Assembly: GCF_004330295.1 (NCBI RefSeq)
Contig: NZ_SJOJ01000012.1
Location: 114,076 to 178,075 of the forward strand
Direction: 5' to 3'
Length of the DNA stretch: 64,000 bases
Source of the DNA: Rahnella victoriana
Lineage (GTDB): Bacteria > Pseudomonadota > Gammaproteobacteria > Enterobacterales > Enterobacteriaceae
The position numbers and the translations under genes were made by a program. Below the pieces are notes generated by a model. It was given only the letters and a program-made list of their open reading frames with translations. It was not told where the DNA came from and did not search any database. Positions 43,548-52,456 of the stretch are shown here, piece after piece; position 1 is the first letter of the stretch, and every line of letters starts with the position of its first letter.

Positions 43548-45790
43548 TGCAGACCAGCCGCTTCACTCCTCAGATTAAAACGCCCGCAGCTTGGGCGTTT
43601 CCCTGGAACAAACCACGTCAGGCCGTTTCTGGTCTTGAAAGACCGCTTACCCGTGATGAATACGATCAGGGGCAAGCTGTTTTAACCAAAGTAAAAACCC
43701 TCTCAACCGATCTCCGTGAAATCTTTACAGGCCGCTATACATATCTGCTGAAAGAGCAGGGCATTCACGCCGCCAATAAATATCTGGTTTATACCTTGGG
43801 GCGCAGCATTCTGCCGCGTGTAGATGCAGTCAATTCTGCACACGAAATGAATTTTCATGCTTCCATGAAATTCATGTCAGAGGCCGACTTCTATCACAGC
43901 CTGCCGAGCATGAGCGATAAACCGTTGCGCCGTTTCGCTCAGGACATCGCCGGACATCTGAAAGGGATTTATGAAGAACGTTGCGATCAGTTGCTTGCTC
44001 AGTACAACGGGGATAATTCGATTTTATTTGAGAGTGATACCCAGTGCGAGTTGTATAGCGAAATCACCGGGATGGCACAGGCTTTCAATGTCACGCCGAT
44101 GTACTGGACAAGATTTTGCAAAGGCAAGCTGGATGCAGTTTCCGCTATCGCAGCCATGTCGCGCCTGGTTAATCCGGACTGGTGGTTACGCCAGTTTAAA
44201 GGTCAGCGCACCCGCTGGCGTGAATCGTTGCTGATCGCAATCGGCAAGGTTAACCGCGATGCTTCCCCCTATGCCAGTAAGCAGGCCATCCGTGAAGTAC
44301 GTGCGCGACGCCTGTCGAATCTCGACTATCTGAAAAGCTGCGACCTGGAGAACGTCGAAACCGGCGAGCGTTTCAGTCTGATCGACAAAGTGATGGCAAG
44401 TATTTCAAACCCTGAAATCCGCCGCATGGAGTTAATGAGCACGATCGCCGGCACCGAAAAATATGCCGCTGCAAATGGCGACGTCGGGATGTTCCTGACC
44501 ATCACCACCCCTTCTAAATATCACCCGACCCGCATGGTGGGTAAGGGCGATAAAAGGCGCGTTCAGCGAAATCACGCCTGGGACAAAGAAGCCTTTACCC
44601 CGAAAGATGCGCAGCGTTATCTGTGCGGGATCTGGAGCAAAATGCGCACCGCGTTCAAGGATAGCGGTCTGTCTGTTTACGGGATGCGCGTTGTCGAGCC
44701 TCACCACGATGCGACGCCGCACTGGCACATGATGTTATTCACTAAGCCCGCCATGCGTCAGCGGGTGATCGATATCATGCGCAAATACGCCATGAAAGAA
44801 GACGGTGACGAGCGCGGGGCGGCAAAGAACCGCTTTGACTGTAAGCACATGAACCGTGGCGGTGCGGCTGGCTATATTGCCAAATACATTGCAAAGAACA
44901 TCGACGGTTATGCACTGGAAGGCGAGCGCGACCACGAAACCGGCGAGCTGCTGACAGATTCCGCTGCCGCTGTCACAGCCTGGGCTGCTACCTGGCGGAT
45001 CCCCCAGTTCCATCCTATCGGGCTGCCAACCATGGGTTCATACCGTGAGTGCCGCCGCATCCGTTCCATTAGTCTGACTGAAACCTTTGACGAAGAAGTG
45101 GAAGCCGTTCGAGCTGCTGCTGATGCCGGTGATTTTATGGCTTACATGTCAGCCCAGGGCGGGGCAAATGTCCCACGTGACGACCAGACGGTGCGTGTCG
45201 CCCGCCGCGTTGCTGATGAGCTGAACGCATACGATGAGGAAGTGAAAAAGGTTGTGGGTATTTTCGCGCCTCACCTCGGCGACTCCCGTGTTTATGAAAC
45301 CCGTACAACACAATGGCGGATCGTTTCTTCTGCCGTTGACGTTGAGGTTTTGACCTTAAAAAGCGCCTCCGGCGCGCCTCGGAGTCCTGTCAATAACTGT
45401 GGGTTAGGTGGAAAGAAACAGGCTACAAATTGGCGTGGTAGCCAGGGTGATAGCACCGCTACGGCGTACACTTCTGACAACCGGCGAGTTATTGACTGGA
45501 CAGATACAGCCGCCGTGAGGGCGATTGTGGCGCGTATAAGGGAAGAAACACCGAAGGTGAGTAAGTTACAGCGAAGTTTTGACCCAACGAAAGCCCGGGA
45601 CGTTGCTCCATCGGCAAGACTGACTGATGAGGAACGGGCGCGATTGCCTCAGATTGGACGGGAATTGATGAAAAACGGCATCACTGCGCATCGCTGGGAG
45701 CTGGAAGCATTAAGCCGCGGGGCGAAAGTTAGCTTTGGTGGTCTGGTTATGAGTTTTGAACCGCTGCACGATTGGGCTGAATTTGAATGA
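43547..45790 (+). CDS. A: P2 gpA-type replication initiator endonuclease
   Basis: 747 residues, the gpA length. HUH motif in VVEPHHDATPHWHMMLF (metal-binding histidines) and the double-tyrosine motif GYIAKYIAKNI, which in P2 gpA nicks the origin and joins the 5' end covalently. It starts rolling-circle replication in cis. The P2 origin lies inside the A gene, so the origin is expected within this coding region. Confidence 0.93.
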   Translation: MQTSRFTPQIKTPAAWAFPWNKPRQAVSGLERPLTRDEYDQGQAVLTKVKTLSTDLREIFTGRYTYLLKEQGIHAANKYLVYTLGRSILPRVDAVNSAHEMNFHASMKFMSEADFYHSLPSMSDKPLRRFAQDIAGHLKGIYEERCDQLLAQYNGDNSILFESDTQCELYSEITGMAQAFNVTPMYWTRFCKGKLDAVSAIAAMSRLVNPDWWLRQFKGQRTRWRESLLIAIGKVNRDASPYASKQAIREVRARRLSNLDYLKSCDLENVETGERFSLIDKVMASISNPEIRRMELMSTIAGTEKYAAANGDVGMFLTITTPSKYHPTRMVGKGDKRRVQRNHAWDKEAFTPKDAQRYLCGIWSKMRTAFKDSGLSVYGMRVVEPHHDATPHWHMMLFTKPAMRQRVIDIMRKYAMKEDGDERGAAKNRFDCKHMNRGGAAGYIAKYIAKNIDGYALEGERDHETGELLTDSAAAVTAWAATWRIPQFHPIGLPTMGSYRECRRIRSISLTETFDEEVEAVRAAADAGDFMAYMSAQGGANVPRDDQTVRVARRVADELNAYDEEVKKVVGIFAPHLGDSRVYETRTTQWRIVSSAVDVEVLTLKSASGAPRSPVNNCGLGGKKQATNWRGSQGDSTATAYTSDNRRVIDWTDTAAVRAIVARIREETPKVSKLQRSFDPTKARDVAPSARLTDEERARLPQIGRELMKNGITAHRWELEALSRGAKVSFGGLVMSFEPLHDWAEFE

Positions 45791-45934
45791 TGTGTATCGA
45801 GCATAACGTTAGGGCGATGGATGATATCTATCGTTTTAGATATATAAATTTCAATAACATATAGATTTTTATGGAAATTATATTCATATGATTTTATAGT
45901 ACTGTATAAACAAACAGTATTTTTTGGGGGCAGA

Positions 45935-46123
45935 ATGGATTTTTTACACACGGCAGTACTATTGGAACGCATATCTTTGATTGCGAAACTTTCCACTCGC
46001 GTTGACTGCGATGCAGAAGAACGGGAGATGGTTGCTGCGTGGATTTCGGAAATGGCATCGTCAGCGAACGAGGAGCTGCTTAAAGTCATTTTTGACGTAA
46101 ACGCCCCAGGAAAGATCCACTGA
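45935..46123 (+). CDS. Small acidic protein after gpA
   Basis: 62 residues, helical and acidic, with no membrane segment. A G-rich Shine-Dalgarno (GGGGG) lies 5 bases before the ATG. It occupies the place of orf91 of P2, between A and the accessory locus. No function is recognised. Confidence 0.55.
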   Translation: MDFLHTAVLLERISLIAKLSTRVDCDAEEREMVAAWISEMASSANEELLKVIFDVNAPGKIH

Positions 46124-46146
46124 ATTCCAAGTAAAAGGTTCTAAGT

Positions 46147-46238
46147 GAACGCCGCATGCACTATATGCATGGTTTTGCATGATCCCTAAAAGATCAAAAA
46201 AGACCTGATCACCCTTTGGGCAGGGCTTTGCGGCGTTC
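46147..46238. other. Structured element near the cos-like site
   Basis: GAACGCCGCA (46147-46156) pairs with TGCGGCGTTC (46229-46238), closing a 92-base element. Inside are a TGCAT-rich hairpin and a second nested helix in which CCCTAAAAGATC faces GATCACCCTTTGGG. It could be a structured RNA or a DNA packaging-related structure. No U-run suited to simple termination follows. Confidence 0.4.
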
Positions 46239-46276
46239 TGAGACATGCATTAAAAACGGTGAGTTAAGTCAGAAGC

Positions 46277-46296
46277 GGGCAGGCGGGTAACATTGC
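46277..46296. other. Candidate cos (packaging) site
   Basis: GGGCAGGCGGGTAACATTGC followed by GCGCGCTGAGGTC resembles, from memory, the P2 cohesive-end region (GGCGAGGCGGGGAAAGCAC then TGCGCGCTGA). It lies between gpA and gpQ, where cos is found in P2-like genomes. The remaining 46301-46591 has no gene. Confidence 0.45.
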
Positions 46297-46591
46297 GCGC
46301 GCTGAGGTCTGTAGTACTAAAATGGATCTGCCAGTGGCAAACAGCAACGTGTTTTTCTGTTCGGTTGACTTTATACAGATGCGCCTCACATAGCGCTCAG
46401 CTGATGGAGGATGATGTATGAGACATAATGATTGCAGCGTATATTCAATCGCAACGAGGACAGAAAGCATTATGATGGAGTGAGGAGTAGGCCAAAACTT
46501 CCAAATTTTAATAAAAAAACCCCGCAGATTATAGCGAGGCTGAGTATTGCGAAATGATTTAGCTTGAATATAAAAACATTCTTATGAAAAA

Positions 46592-47158
46592 TCATTCATC
46601 ATCATTGTAATGATTGAAATAATCTTTTTCTTTTTGGCTAAATTCATCGTCTGCATTAAGTAATTTAAGCATAGCATCCCTTTCTGCATTCTTTTTTCGT
46701 CTAATTATAATGGCTGCTTTTAATTCAGATAACGCGACATCAAAATCACGAAGTGAAATAGATGATAGAAAAGCAACGAATAATAATGATACAGATAAAG
46801 CTCCCAAGTAACGAGAGTATTCAATATCGTCCTTTATTACATTGAATAAAAATATAACAGCGCCACTAAGTATGTAAAAAATCATCCACAGCCATATATT
46901 TTGAATAAACAAAGATATGCTTTTACTTAACCTGCCGGTCTCAACTGAATTCAGCCCATCATTATCAATTAGCTTCTCGAACTTACTTTTTAAATTCCAC
47001 GCGTAGGTTATTAGAGGGGTCAAAACCCCACCGCTAATCAGAAGTTGTAACCAACCATTCAGATTCTCTATTCGTTCTGGCTCTGAAAAATAATAAAAAG
47101 AGCAGCAGAATACTAAGAGAAAAAGAACTCCCCTAATAACTTTACTCAGCTTCAGCAT
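46592..47158 (-). CDS. Four-helix membrane protein (accessory pair, putative effector)
   Basis: 188 residues with four predicted membrane helices: VIRGVLFLLVFCCSFYYF, LNGWLQLLISGGVLTPLITY, IWLWMIFYILSGAVIFLFNV and LGALSVSLLFVAFLSSISL. A charged cytoplasmic C-terminal tail follows (RRKKNAERD...). No family is recognised. Its ATG lies inside the end of the upstream soluble gene (17-base overlap), so the two are translationally coupled. Much more AT-rich than the phage genes around it. Size and topology resemble RexB of lambda and KwaA of Kiwa, but no sequence relationship is claimed. Confidence 0.82.
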   Translation of the reverse strand: MLKLSKVIRGVLFLLVFCCSFYYFSEPERIENLNGWLQLLISGGVLTPLITYAWNLKSKFEKLIDNDGLNSVETGRLSKSISLFIQNIWLWMIFYILSGAVIFLFNVIKDDIEYSRYLGALSVSLLFVAFLSSISLRDFDVALSELKAAIIIRRKKNAERDAMLKLLNADDEFSQKEKDYFNHYNDDE

Positions 47159-48230
47159 CTAATTCGCCCAACCGAATTTGTTCAATCAACCATTCACGAA
47201 TCTTCATGTATAGCTCCTCAGGATCGGCTATTCCATTGATAAACTTAAGCTTAATTTTTTTGCTGATTACTAAGTTGTCTCCTTTGATTTTTCCGACTTT
47301 ATCGAGTGTTAATTCGACATCTTCCGGATGACTATGCCTAAGGGCTTGGCTGATATTGTTGATTAACTCCTGAGAAGTTTTTTTAGCTTTATAGTTATAG
47401 CTAATTTCTACAGAAACATTTATATTCCCTTTGTCAATAGCATCTCCGGAGAATATTTCATCTGTAAGGCCGTAATTCTCGCGTTCTCTATCTGAAAACA
47501 ACACTTTTATTATATCAAGACCCATTCCTTTAGGGGTCACTTTAACATGATTTGCTTTAATCGTCTCAGAAGTCATTTGGGTTCTGGCGTCTTGAATGGA
47601 TACACCATCTAAAGTTTCCACTAACGGAGTACCAATTCTTATTTTTTTAGTATTATTATTCATAATCTTTTCTCTTTGCTGCTTAGGTAACTCAGCATTG
47701 AGCATTACAGAACCTTTATTTATTACACCAGATGTTTTTAGCAACCATGTAATATATTTCTCAAGTTCCCTTGTTCTGAGTATAGGGGATTGAATCAATA
47801 CAACGTGGTTATTTAAAAATGCCATATGCATTATGGAATCTAAAAATTCACGTCTTTTACCATCGACTGATGCTGGTGGGGCTATCTGATCGATAGATAG
47901 GAAAGATGCGCTTTCATCAATTGTTATAATACTTTTGTTGGTGCCATCGCTATAACGAACTAACTCATCAAACAGTATACTCCATCTCTCAATTTTATTG
48001 TTCATGAAGTGGCGTGCCTGTTGAACATCACCATCTTCGCCGTCATGACTATCTACGCTTACAATTTGGTATCGGTCCTTCACGACTGATAGGCGGCTAA
48101 GTGCTGTCGCCACCATTTCTTGCAGAGTCTGATTTACGTTTTCACCAATAATTTTCGCGATGCGATAGTGAAGAGTTTTGTCTTTGTATTCAATGATAGG
48201 TTCTTTGATTGCTGTAATTTTCTGAGTCAT
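47142..48230 (-). CDS. Soluble partner of the accessory pair (putative sensor)
   Basis: 362 residues from ATG at 48230, with AAGGATT upstream. The open frame to 48362 lacks such a site. Cytosolic, with no signal peptide or membrane helix. An N-terminal helical region contains IGENVNQTLQEMVATAL, and a middle part reads SIMHMAFLNNHVVLIQS. A C-terminal alpha/beta part (IKANHVKVTPKGMGLDIIKVLFSD, then a strand-rich segment and KKIKLKF) vaguely recalls the organisation of RexA. No domain is recognised with certainty. It is AT-rich and lies in the gpA-gpQ accessory position, where P2-like phages carry tin, old and other defence genes. Confidence 0.8.
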   Translation of the reverse strand: MTQKITAIKEPIIEYKDKTLHYRIAKIIGENVNQTLQEMVATALSRLSVVKDRYQIVSVDSHDGEDGDVQQARHFMNNKIERWSILFDELVRYSDGTNKSIITIDESASFLSIDQIAPPASVDGKRREFLDSIMHMAFLNNHVVLIQSPILRTRELEKYITWLLKTSGVINKGSVMLNAELPKQQREKIMNNNTKKIRIGTPLVETLDGVSIQDARTQMTSETIKANHVKVTPKGMGLDIIKVLFSDRERENYGLTDEIFSGDAIDKGNINVSVEISYNYKAKKTSQELINNISQALRHSHPEDVELTLDKVGKIKGDNLVISKKIKLKFINGIADPEELYMKIREWLIEQIRLGELDAEAE

Positions 48231-48456
48231 ATTTAAAATCCTTGTTTTTTTTAATAAGTTACTACATGTACAGAAATTCACAACCAACCAAACATCATAA
48301 ACCTGCTCTGCCGATAATCTCTTACGTCTGTCTATCTCATATCGGGGAATTTTTTTCCTCAACTCTTTAAATACTGGACTCAGGACAACAAAGTTATTGC
48401 ATCCTCACCCCTAGTGATTTCACATCTCCTATATGTCCCATGTCGATTTTACGGGC

Positions 48457-49488
48457 TTAATCCCGCGTCAGCTCATAACAACTAAACCTGATCACCTCCT
48501 CCCCAAACCACGCATTCAACTCCTTAAACCGTTCCTGCAACGGCGTCAGCTCATTACGGACAAACACCTGTGACGCTTTAACCGAATCACCAAAACCGCC
48601 GCTGTTCTCCGGAATGATCCCCATCATCTGCGGCGGAACGCGGTGCGCGCACAGCAAATCGTTCTGGCTGGCTTTCTTAATATTGAAGAAATCGTCTTTG
48701 GTCGCAACTTCACTCAGCGGCAGAATCTTGATCCCGTCTGGTTTACCGTTCGGTGCGTACATGAACAGATTGCGGAAATTCCCCAGCCCTTTCGTGTCCC
48801 GCATCGCTTTGCGCATCTGATCGATGTCTGAGCTGCTTTGCGCCGCGTCGGTCATATACAGGATATATCCGGCGTGTGCGCCGTTCTGGTAATACTTGCG
48901 GCGGAACAGGGTCGCGGCCTCATTGAGCCAGGCAGAGTTCAGGGCGCTGAGATATTCCGGCAGGCCGTATAGCTCCTGATTAATGTCCGGTTCAATAAGA
49001 TGAAACACGCTACCGGTTTCGAACTGATGCGCTTCTTTCCATTGCTGCACAAACCAATAGGTGTCTGGCTCAACTCCTCGGCGTGCATATTTTGCAGGCA
49101 CAGTTTTCATCACCACGGCGTCGCCGAGCTGGTTGCGGATCACCTCCAAAAACGCATTCCCAAACACCAGGTAGTCCAGGGCGAACCGACTGAATTCTTG
49201 CTGGGATAACAGTAGGTGCGGGACAAAGGTCGAAGCCAGAATATTACGTTTCACATACAGCGATGAGCTGTGATGCACCGCTGCCCGCAGCGTGCGAGCC
49301 AGGCCGTCAAAGCTGATCGGCGGCTCATACCACTGGCCGTTCCCGGTGCATTCGATGTAATCCAGGATTTCGCGGCGGTCTAATACCGGCGTCGGATCGC
49401 CAAAGCTGAACGCCTCCGCGCCGCCGTTATGCTGTGCGGTTGCGGTGACTGCGGCTTGTGCTGCCTTTCGAAATCTACGCTTAGCCAC
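48457..49488 (-). CDS. Q: gpQ portal protein
   Basis: 343 residues from GTG at 49488, with AAAGGTGA just upstream, equal to P2 Q (344). The frame is open to 49554 but lacks signals. Portal features of the P2 family: ILDYIECTGNGQWYEPPISFDGL, VFGNAFLEV, EPDINQELYGLPEYLSAL and HRVPPQMMGIIP. It forms the dodecameric DNA channel at the capsid vertex. Transcribed leftward with P from the late promoter region near 51.47 kb. Confidence 0.94.
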   Translation of the reverse strand: MAKRRFRKAAQAAVTATAQHNGGAEAFSFGDPTPVLDRREILDYIECTGNGQWYEPPISFDGLARTLRAAVHHSSSLYVKRNILASTFVPHLLLSQQEFSRFALDYLVFGNAFLEVIRNQLGDAVVMKTVPAKYARRGVEPDTYWFVQQWKEAHQFETGSVFHLIEPDINQELYGLPEYLSALNSAWLNEAATLFRRKYYQNGAHAGYILYMTDAAQSSSDIDQMRKAMRDTKGLGNFRNLFMYAPNGKPDGIKILPLSEVATKDDFFNIKKASQNDLLCAHRVPPQMMGIIPENSGGFGDSVKASQVFVRNELTPLQERFKELNAWFGEEVIRFSCYELTRD

Positions 49489-49648
49489 GGTGATCACCTT
49501 TTGTCTGTTTGTTGCTTGTGTGAATAGCTGTCTGGTACAGGTCGCGGAATTCATACGCTGATGGCTGATGTATCAGGCGACGCGTTTCGCTGGAAATATC
49601 CTTGCCAGTCCAGGCGTTTTTGTGTGTGTCGGTGTGAGTGGTTTTCAT
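49481..49648 (-). CDS. 55-residue ORF between gpP and gpQ
   Basis: ATG at 49648 overlaps the gpP stop (TAATG), and its end overlaps the gpQ start by 8 bases. It encodes a polar 55-residue peptide beginning MKTTHTDTHKNAWTGKDISS. Overlap on both sides suggests translational coupling of P and Q. Function unknown. Confidence 0.6.
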   Translation of the reverse strand: MKTTHTDTHKNAWTGKDISSETRRLIHQPSAYEFRDLYQTAIHTSNKQTKGDHRG

Positions 49649-51414
49649 TAGTAAAACTCCAGAATGTTAGGGCTTTGGCCGCCGCTGGCGGCGGTCAGAG
49701 GTTCGTTAAGCAGTGCGTGCATGATTGCCCAGGCGACATCGGCATGGCTGGCTTCCTCGCTGCGGCTTGCCTCATAGGTTGAACGGCTGCCGCTGGCGGT
49801 CATGGTTTTGCGGATCGCCATGAATGACGACGTGATGTCTTTGTGGTTGGTGTCGTATTCAAGGCGTCCGGACGTGATGGTGTCTTTGGCTTTCAGTACC
49901 ATTTTCGTTTTGGTTTCGGGGCTATACCTGATTTCCATCGCAGCGGGGAAGAACTGCCGGACAAGCTGGAAAACCCCCTGGCCGATGCCGGTGGCGTCCA
50001 CGCCGATGTATTCCACGCAGTAGCGTTTCGTTAACTCCTCAATGCTTTTTGCCTGGGCGGCAAAGTCCATCCCCTTCCACTGGTGGCGTTCCAGCACGCG
50101 GAACTTACCGCCGTCCACCAGCGGCGGAGCCACCACGGCACAGCCTGCGCTGTCGCCGGTGTGCGACGGGTCGTAACCAATCCAGACGGCGCGATAGCCA
50201 AACGGACGCACGGCGAACGGGCTGAAATCCTCCCATTCCTCAGCACTCTCCACCATGCACCGTTGCAGCTCGGCGAACGGGAACACCGACGCCTGATCGT
50301 CAACAAATTCACACATGAACAGGTTGCGGAAATCCTCGCTGCTGTTCTCCTGTTTCAGCGTGTCGATGTTGAACAGGTTGCAGCCCCCGGCTAGCGCATC
50401 CTCAATGGTGACGATTTGCCGCCACTGGCCGTCCTCGCAAAGGCGGCCTTTCGCCAGGGCGTGATGGCCGATATCCAGTTCAATCCTGTCGTTCGGATTT
50501 TCCCGCCCCTTGTTAAACAGCTCACCTGACCAGAACGGATAAGCACCGTGCGTCAGTGCTGACGGCGTGGAGAAATAGGTGGTGCGCAGATGTTCCTGCG
50601 ACGCCATACCGCTGGCGACCTTGCGCAGTTTCTGGAAGTTGGGGATCCAGAAGATTTCGTCCACGTACAGGTCGCCGTTGTGGCTTTGTGCGGTGTTGGA
50701 ATTGGTGCCTAAGAAAATCAGTTTTGCGCCATTGTTGCCGAGCACAATCGGGTCGCCGGTCAGCTCGACATCAACCTGGCGGGCAAACTGTATGATGTAC
50801 TCACGAAACACGTAAGCCTGGGTCTTACTGGCTGACAGGAAAATCTGGTTATGGCCGGTTGTCAGGGCGCGCAATAACGCCTCCCGTGCAAAAAAGAACG
50901 TTGCACCAATCTGGCGGGATTTGAGGATGTCACGGATCCGATGTTTAAGCCCCGCGTCGTACCAGATACGCTGATACCGGAAGCACTGAGAAAGAAAAAT
51001 ATCCTCCAGTTTTTCCAGCGCCTCGTCGCTGAAAAAGTTCTTAGTCGGCTTCTTACGTTCTCCCTTGTTCCGGTTGGCAACGTTCGGGTTTAAATCCACC
51101 TCATTCCCGCTCTGGCCGTAGCGGTTCACCCTTGCCAGGCGTTCCATTAACCGGCCTAACGCCTCCATTTCCTTGTAATCCGCATTCCCTTTGACGTCTT
51201 TGACCGTGAGCTGGATCAGCCGCGCTTCCAGGCTGGATTCAACGCGTGAAATCGGCGCGGCGTTCTCCCACGCATCGCGGGTTTTCCAGCTCTGCACCGT
51301 CGGTATTTTTTGGTTCAGCAGTTCCGCAATCTGACGGACAGAAAACCCCTGCCAGTAAAGCAGTGCCGCCTGTCGCCGTGGGTCGCTGATGAGGGTTGAG
51401 TTTGTCATTTTCAT
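49648..51414 (-). CDS. P: gpP large terminase (ATPase) subunit
   Basis: 588 residues from ATG at 51414, with a second ATG at 51408. The upstream open frame runs through the divergent promoter region and is not believed. P2 P has 590. The N-terminal HTH (LYWQGFSVRQIAELLNQKIPTVQSWK) binds cos. The ATPase has SRQIGAT in place of Walker A and LYVDEIFW as Walker B. The nuclease-type domain contains IGYDPSHTGDSAG and IGVDATGIGQG. It cuts cos and drives DNA packaging together with gpM. Confidence 0.95.
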   Translation of the reverse strand: MKMTNSTLISDPRRQAALLYWQGFSVRQIAELLNQKIPTVQSWKTRDAWENAAPISRVESSLEARLIQLTVKDVKGNADYKEMEALGRLMERLARVNRYGQSGNEVDLNPNVANRNKGERKKPTKNFFSDEALEKLEDIFLSQCFRYQRIWYDAGLKHRIRDILKSRQIGATFFFAREALLRALTTGHNQIFLSASKTQAYVFREYIIQFARQVDVELTGDPIVLGNNGAKLIFLGTNSNTAQSHNGDLYVDEIFWIPNFQKLRKVASGMASQEHLRTTYFSTPSALTHGAYPFWSGELFNKGRENPNDRIELDIGHHALAKGRLCEDGQWRQIVTIEDALAGGCNLFNIDTLKQENSSEDFRNLFMCEFVDDQASVFPFAELQRCMVESAEEWEDFSPFAVRPFGYRAVWIGYDPSHTGDSAGCAVVAPPLVDGGKFRVLERHQWKGMDFAAQAKSIEELTKRYCVEYIGVDATGIGQGVFQLVRQFFPAAMEIRYSPETKTKMVLKAKDTITSGRLEYDTNHKDITSSFMAIRKTMTASGSRSTYEASRSEEASHADVAWAIMHALLNEPLTAASGGQSPNILEFY

Positions 51415-51459
51415 GACTGCCACGTTAACGAGCGGCCTGCTGATTTTCCTGCTGTCCAC

Positions 51460-51480
51460 GTTGTGCCATCGGGCAACAAC
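51460..51480. promoter_or_regulatory. Ogr-type late activator site (P/O divergent region)
   Basis: GTTGT-N11-ACAAC is a dyad like the TGTTGT/ACAACA sites bound by the P2 zinc-finger activator Ogr upstream of late promoters. It lies between the divergent gpP and gpO genes, exactly where P2 has its P and O promoters. Confidence 0.6.
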
Positions 51481-51558
51481 CCGCATCGGCTGGCGGTGTC
51501 GGGCGTGTGTCGGGAAACTTGGATTTCTCAGAAGCACACACCGACTGGAGTCATAAAC

Positions 51559-52410
51559 ATGGCAACAAAAGCGAAGCGTTTTCGCATCTGTACCGAAGGG
51601 GCGACCACCGACGGCCGCGAAATTACACGCGACTGGATTGAACAGATGGCGGCGACTTATGACCCGAAGGTCTACGGCGCACGCATCAACATGGAGCACA
51701 TCAAGGGCTATTTCCCTGACAGTGCGTTTCGTATGTACGGCGATGTCACCGGCGTTTACGCCGAAGAAGTGGCTGACGGTGCCCTGAAAGGCAAGCTGGC
51801 ACTGTATGCCGATATTGACCCGACGCCGGATTTAGTCTCGATGGTGAAAGCCCGCCAGAAGGTTTACACCTCTATCGAAGTTAACCCCTCGTTTTCCGAC
51901 ACCGGCAAAGCCTATCTGATCGGCCTGGCCGTGACCGACAGCCCCGCAAGCCTCGGCACCGAGTACCTGCAATTCAGCGCGAAGGCACAGCAGAACCCGC
52001 TGGCAGGCCGTAAGCAAAGTGCAGACAACCTCTTTACCGCCGCCGAAGAAACGGCGTTCGAGTTTGTGGAAGAAACACCGGCTGCGCCGTCGCTGTTCTC
52101 CCGCGTGAAACAACTGCTTTCCAGCAAATCCGCCTCAGACGATGCCCGTTTTAAAGACGTGCATGACGCGGTGGAAGTGGTGGTGGAACACGTCGAAACC
52201 GGCCTGAAAGCCACTGATGAAAAGCTGTCCGCGCTGGAGGGCACCGTGACGGAACGTCTGAACGCGCTGGAGAAATCGGCGAAAGACGATCGCGAACAGT
52301 TCAGCACGCTGAAAGGCAAGCTGGAGAAATCCGCGCCGCAGAACTACACGCAGCGTCCCGTTTCAAGTGGCGGCGGCAAGGGTGATGCAGCCAATTTCAC
52401 CGACTGCTGA
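51559..52410 (+). CDS. O: gpO capsid scaffold/protease
   Basis: 283 residues from ATG at 51559, with GGAG 8 bases upstream. The open frame starting at 51463 covers promoter DNA. P2 O has 284. The N-terminal serine protease domain has its conserved blocks RINMEHIKG, VYTSIEVNPSF and AVTDSPASLGTEYL. The C-terminal third is a charged helical scaffold (VEHVETGLKATDEKLSALE). It directs procapsid assembly and trims the capsid proteins. Confidence 0.93.
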   Translation: MATKAKRFRICTEGATTDGREITRDWIEQMAATYDPKVYGARINMEHIKGYFPDSAFRMYGDVTGVYAEEVADGALKGKLALYADIDPTPDLVSMVKARQKVYTSIEVNPSFSDTGKAYLIGLAVTDSPASLGTEYLQFSAKAQQNPLAGRKQSADNLFTAAEETAFEFVEETPAAPSLFSRVKQLLSSKSASDDARFKDVHDAVEVVVEHVETGLKATDEKLSALEGTVTERLNALEKSAKDDREQFSTLKGKLEKSAPQNYTQRPVSSGGGKGDAANFTDC

Positions 52411-52456
52411 GTACAACACTCGCTATTAATCCGTTAACCAATTTGGAAAAAAACGC

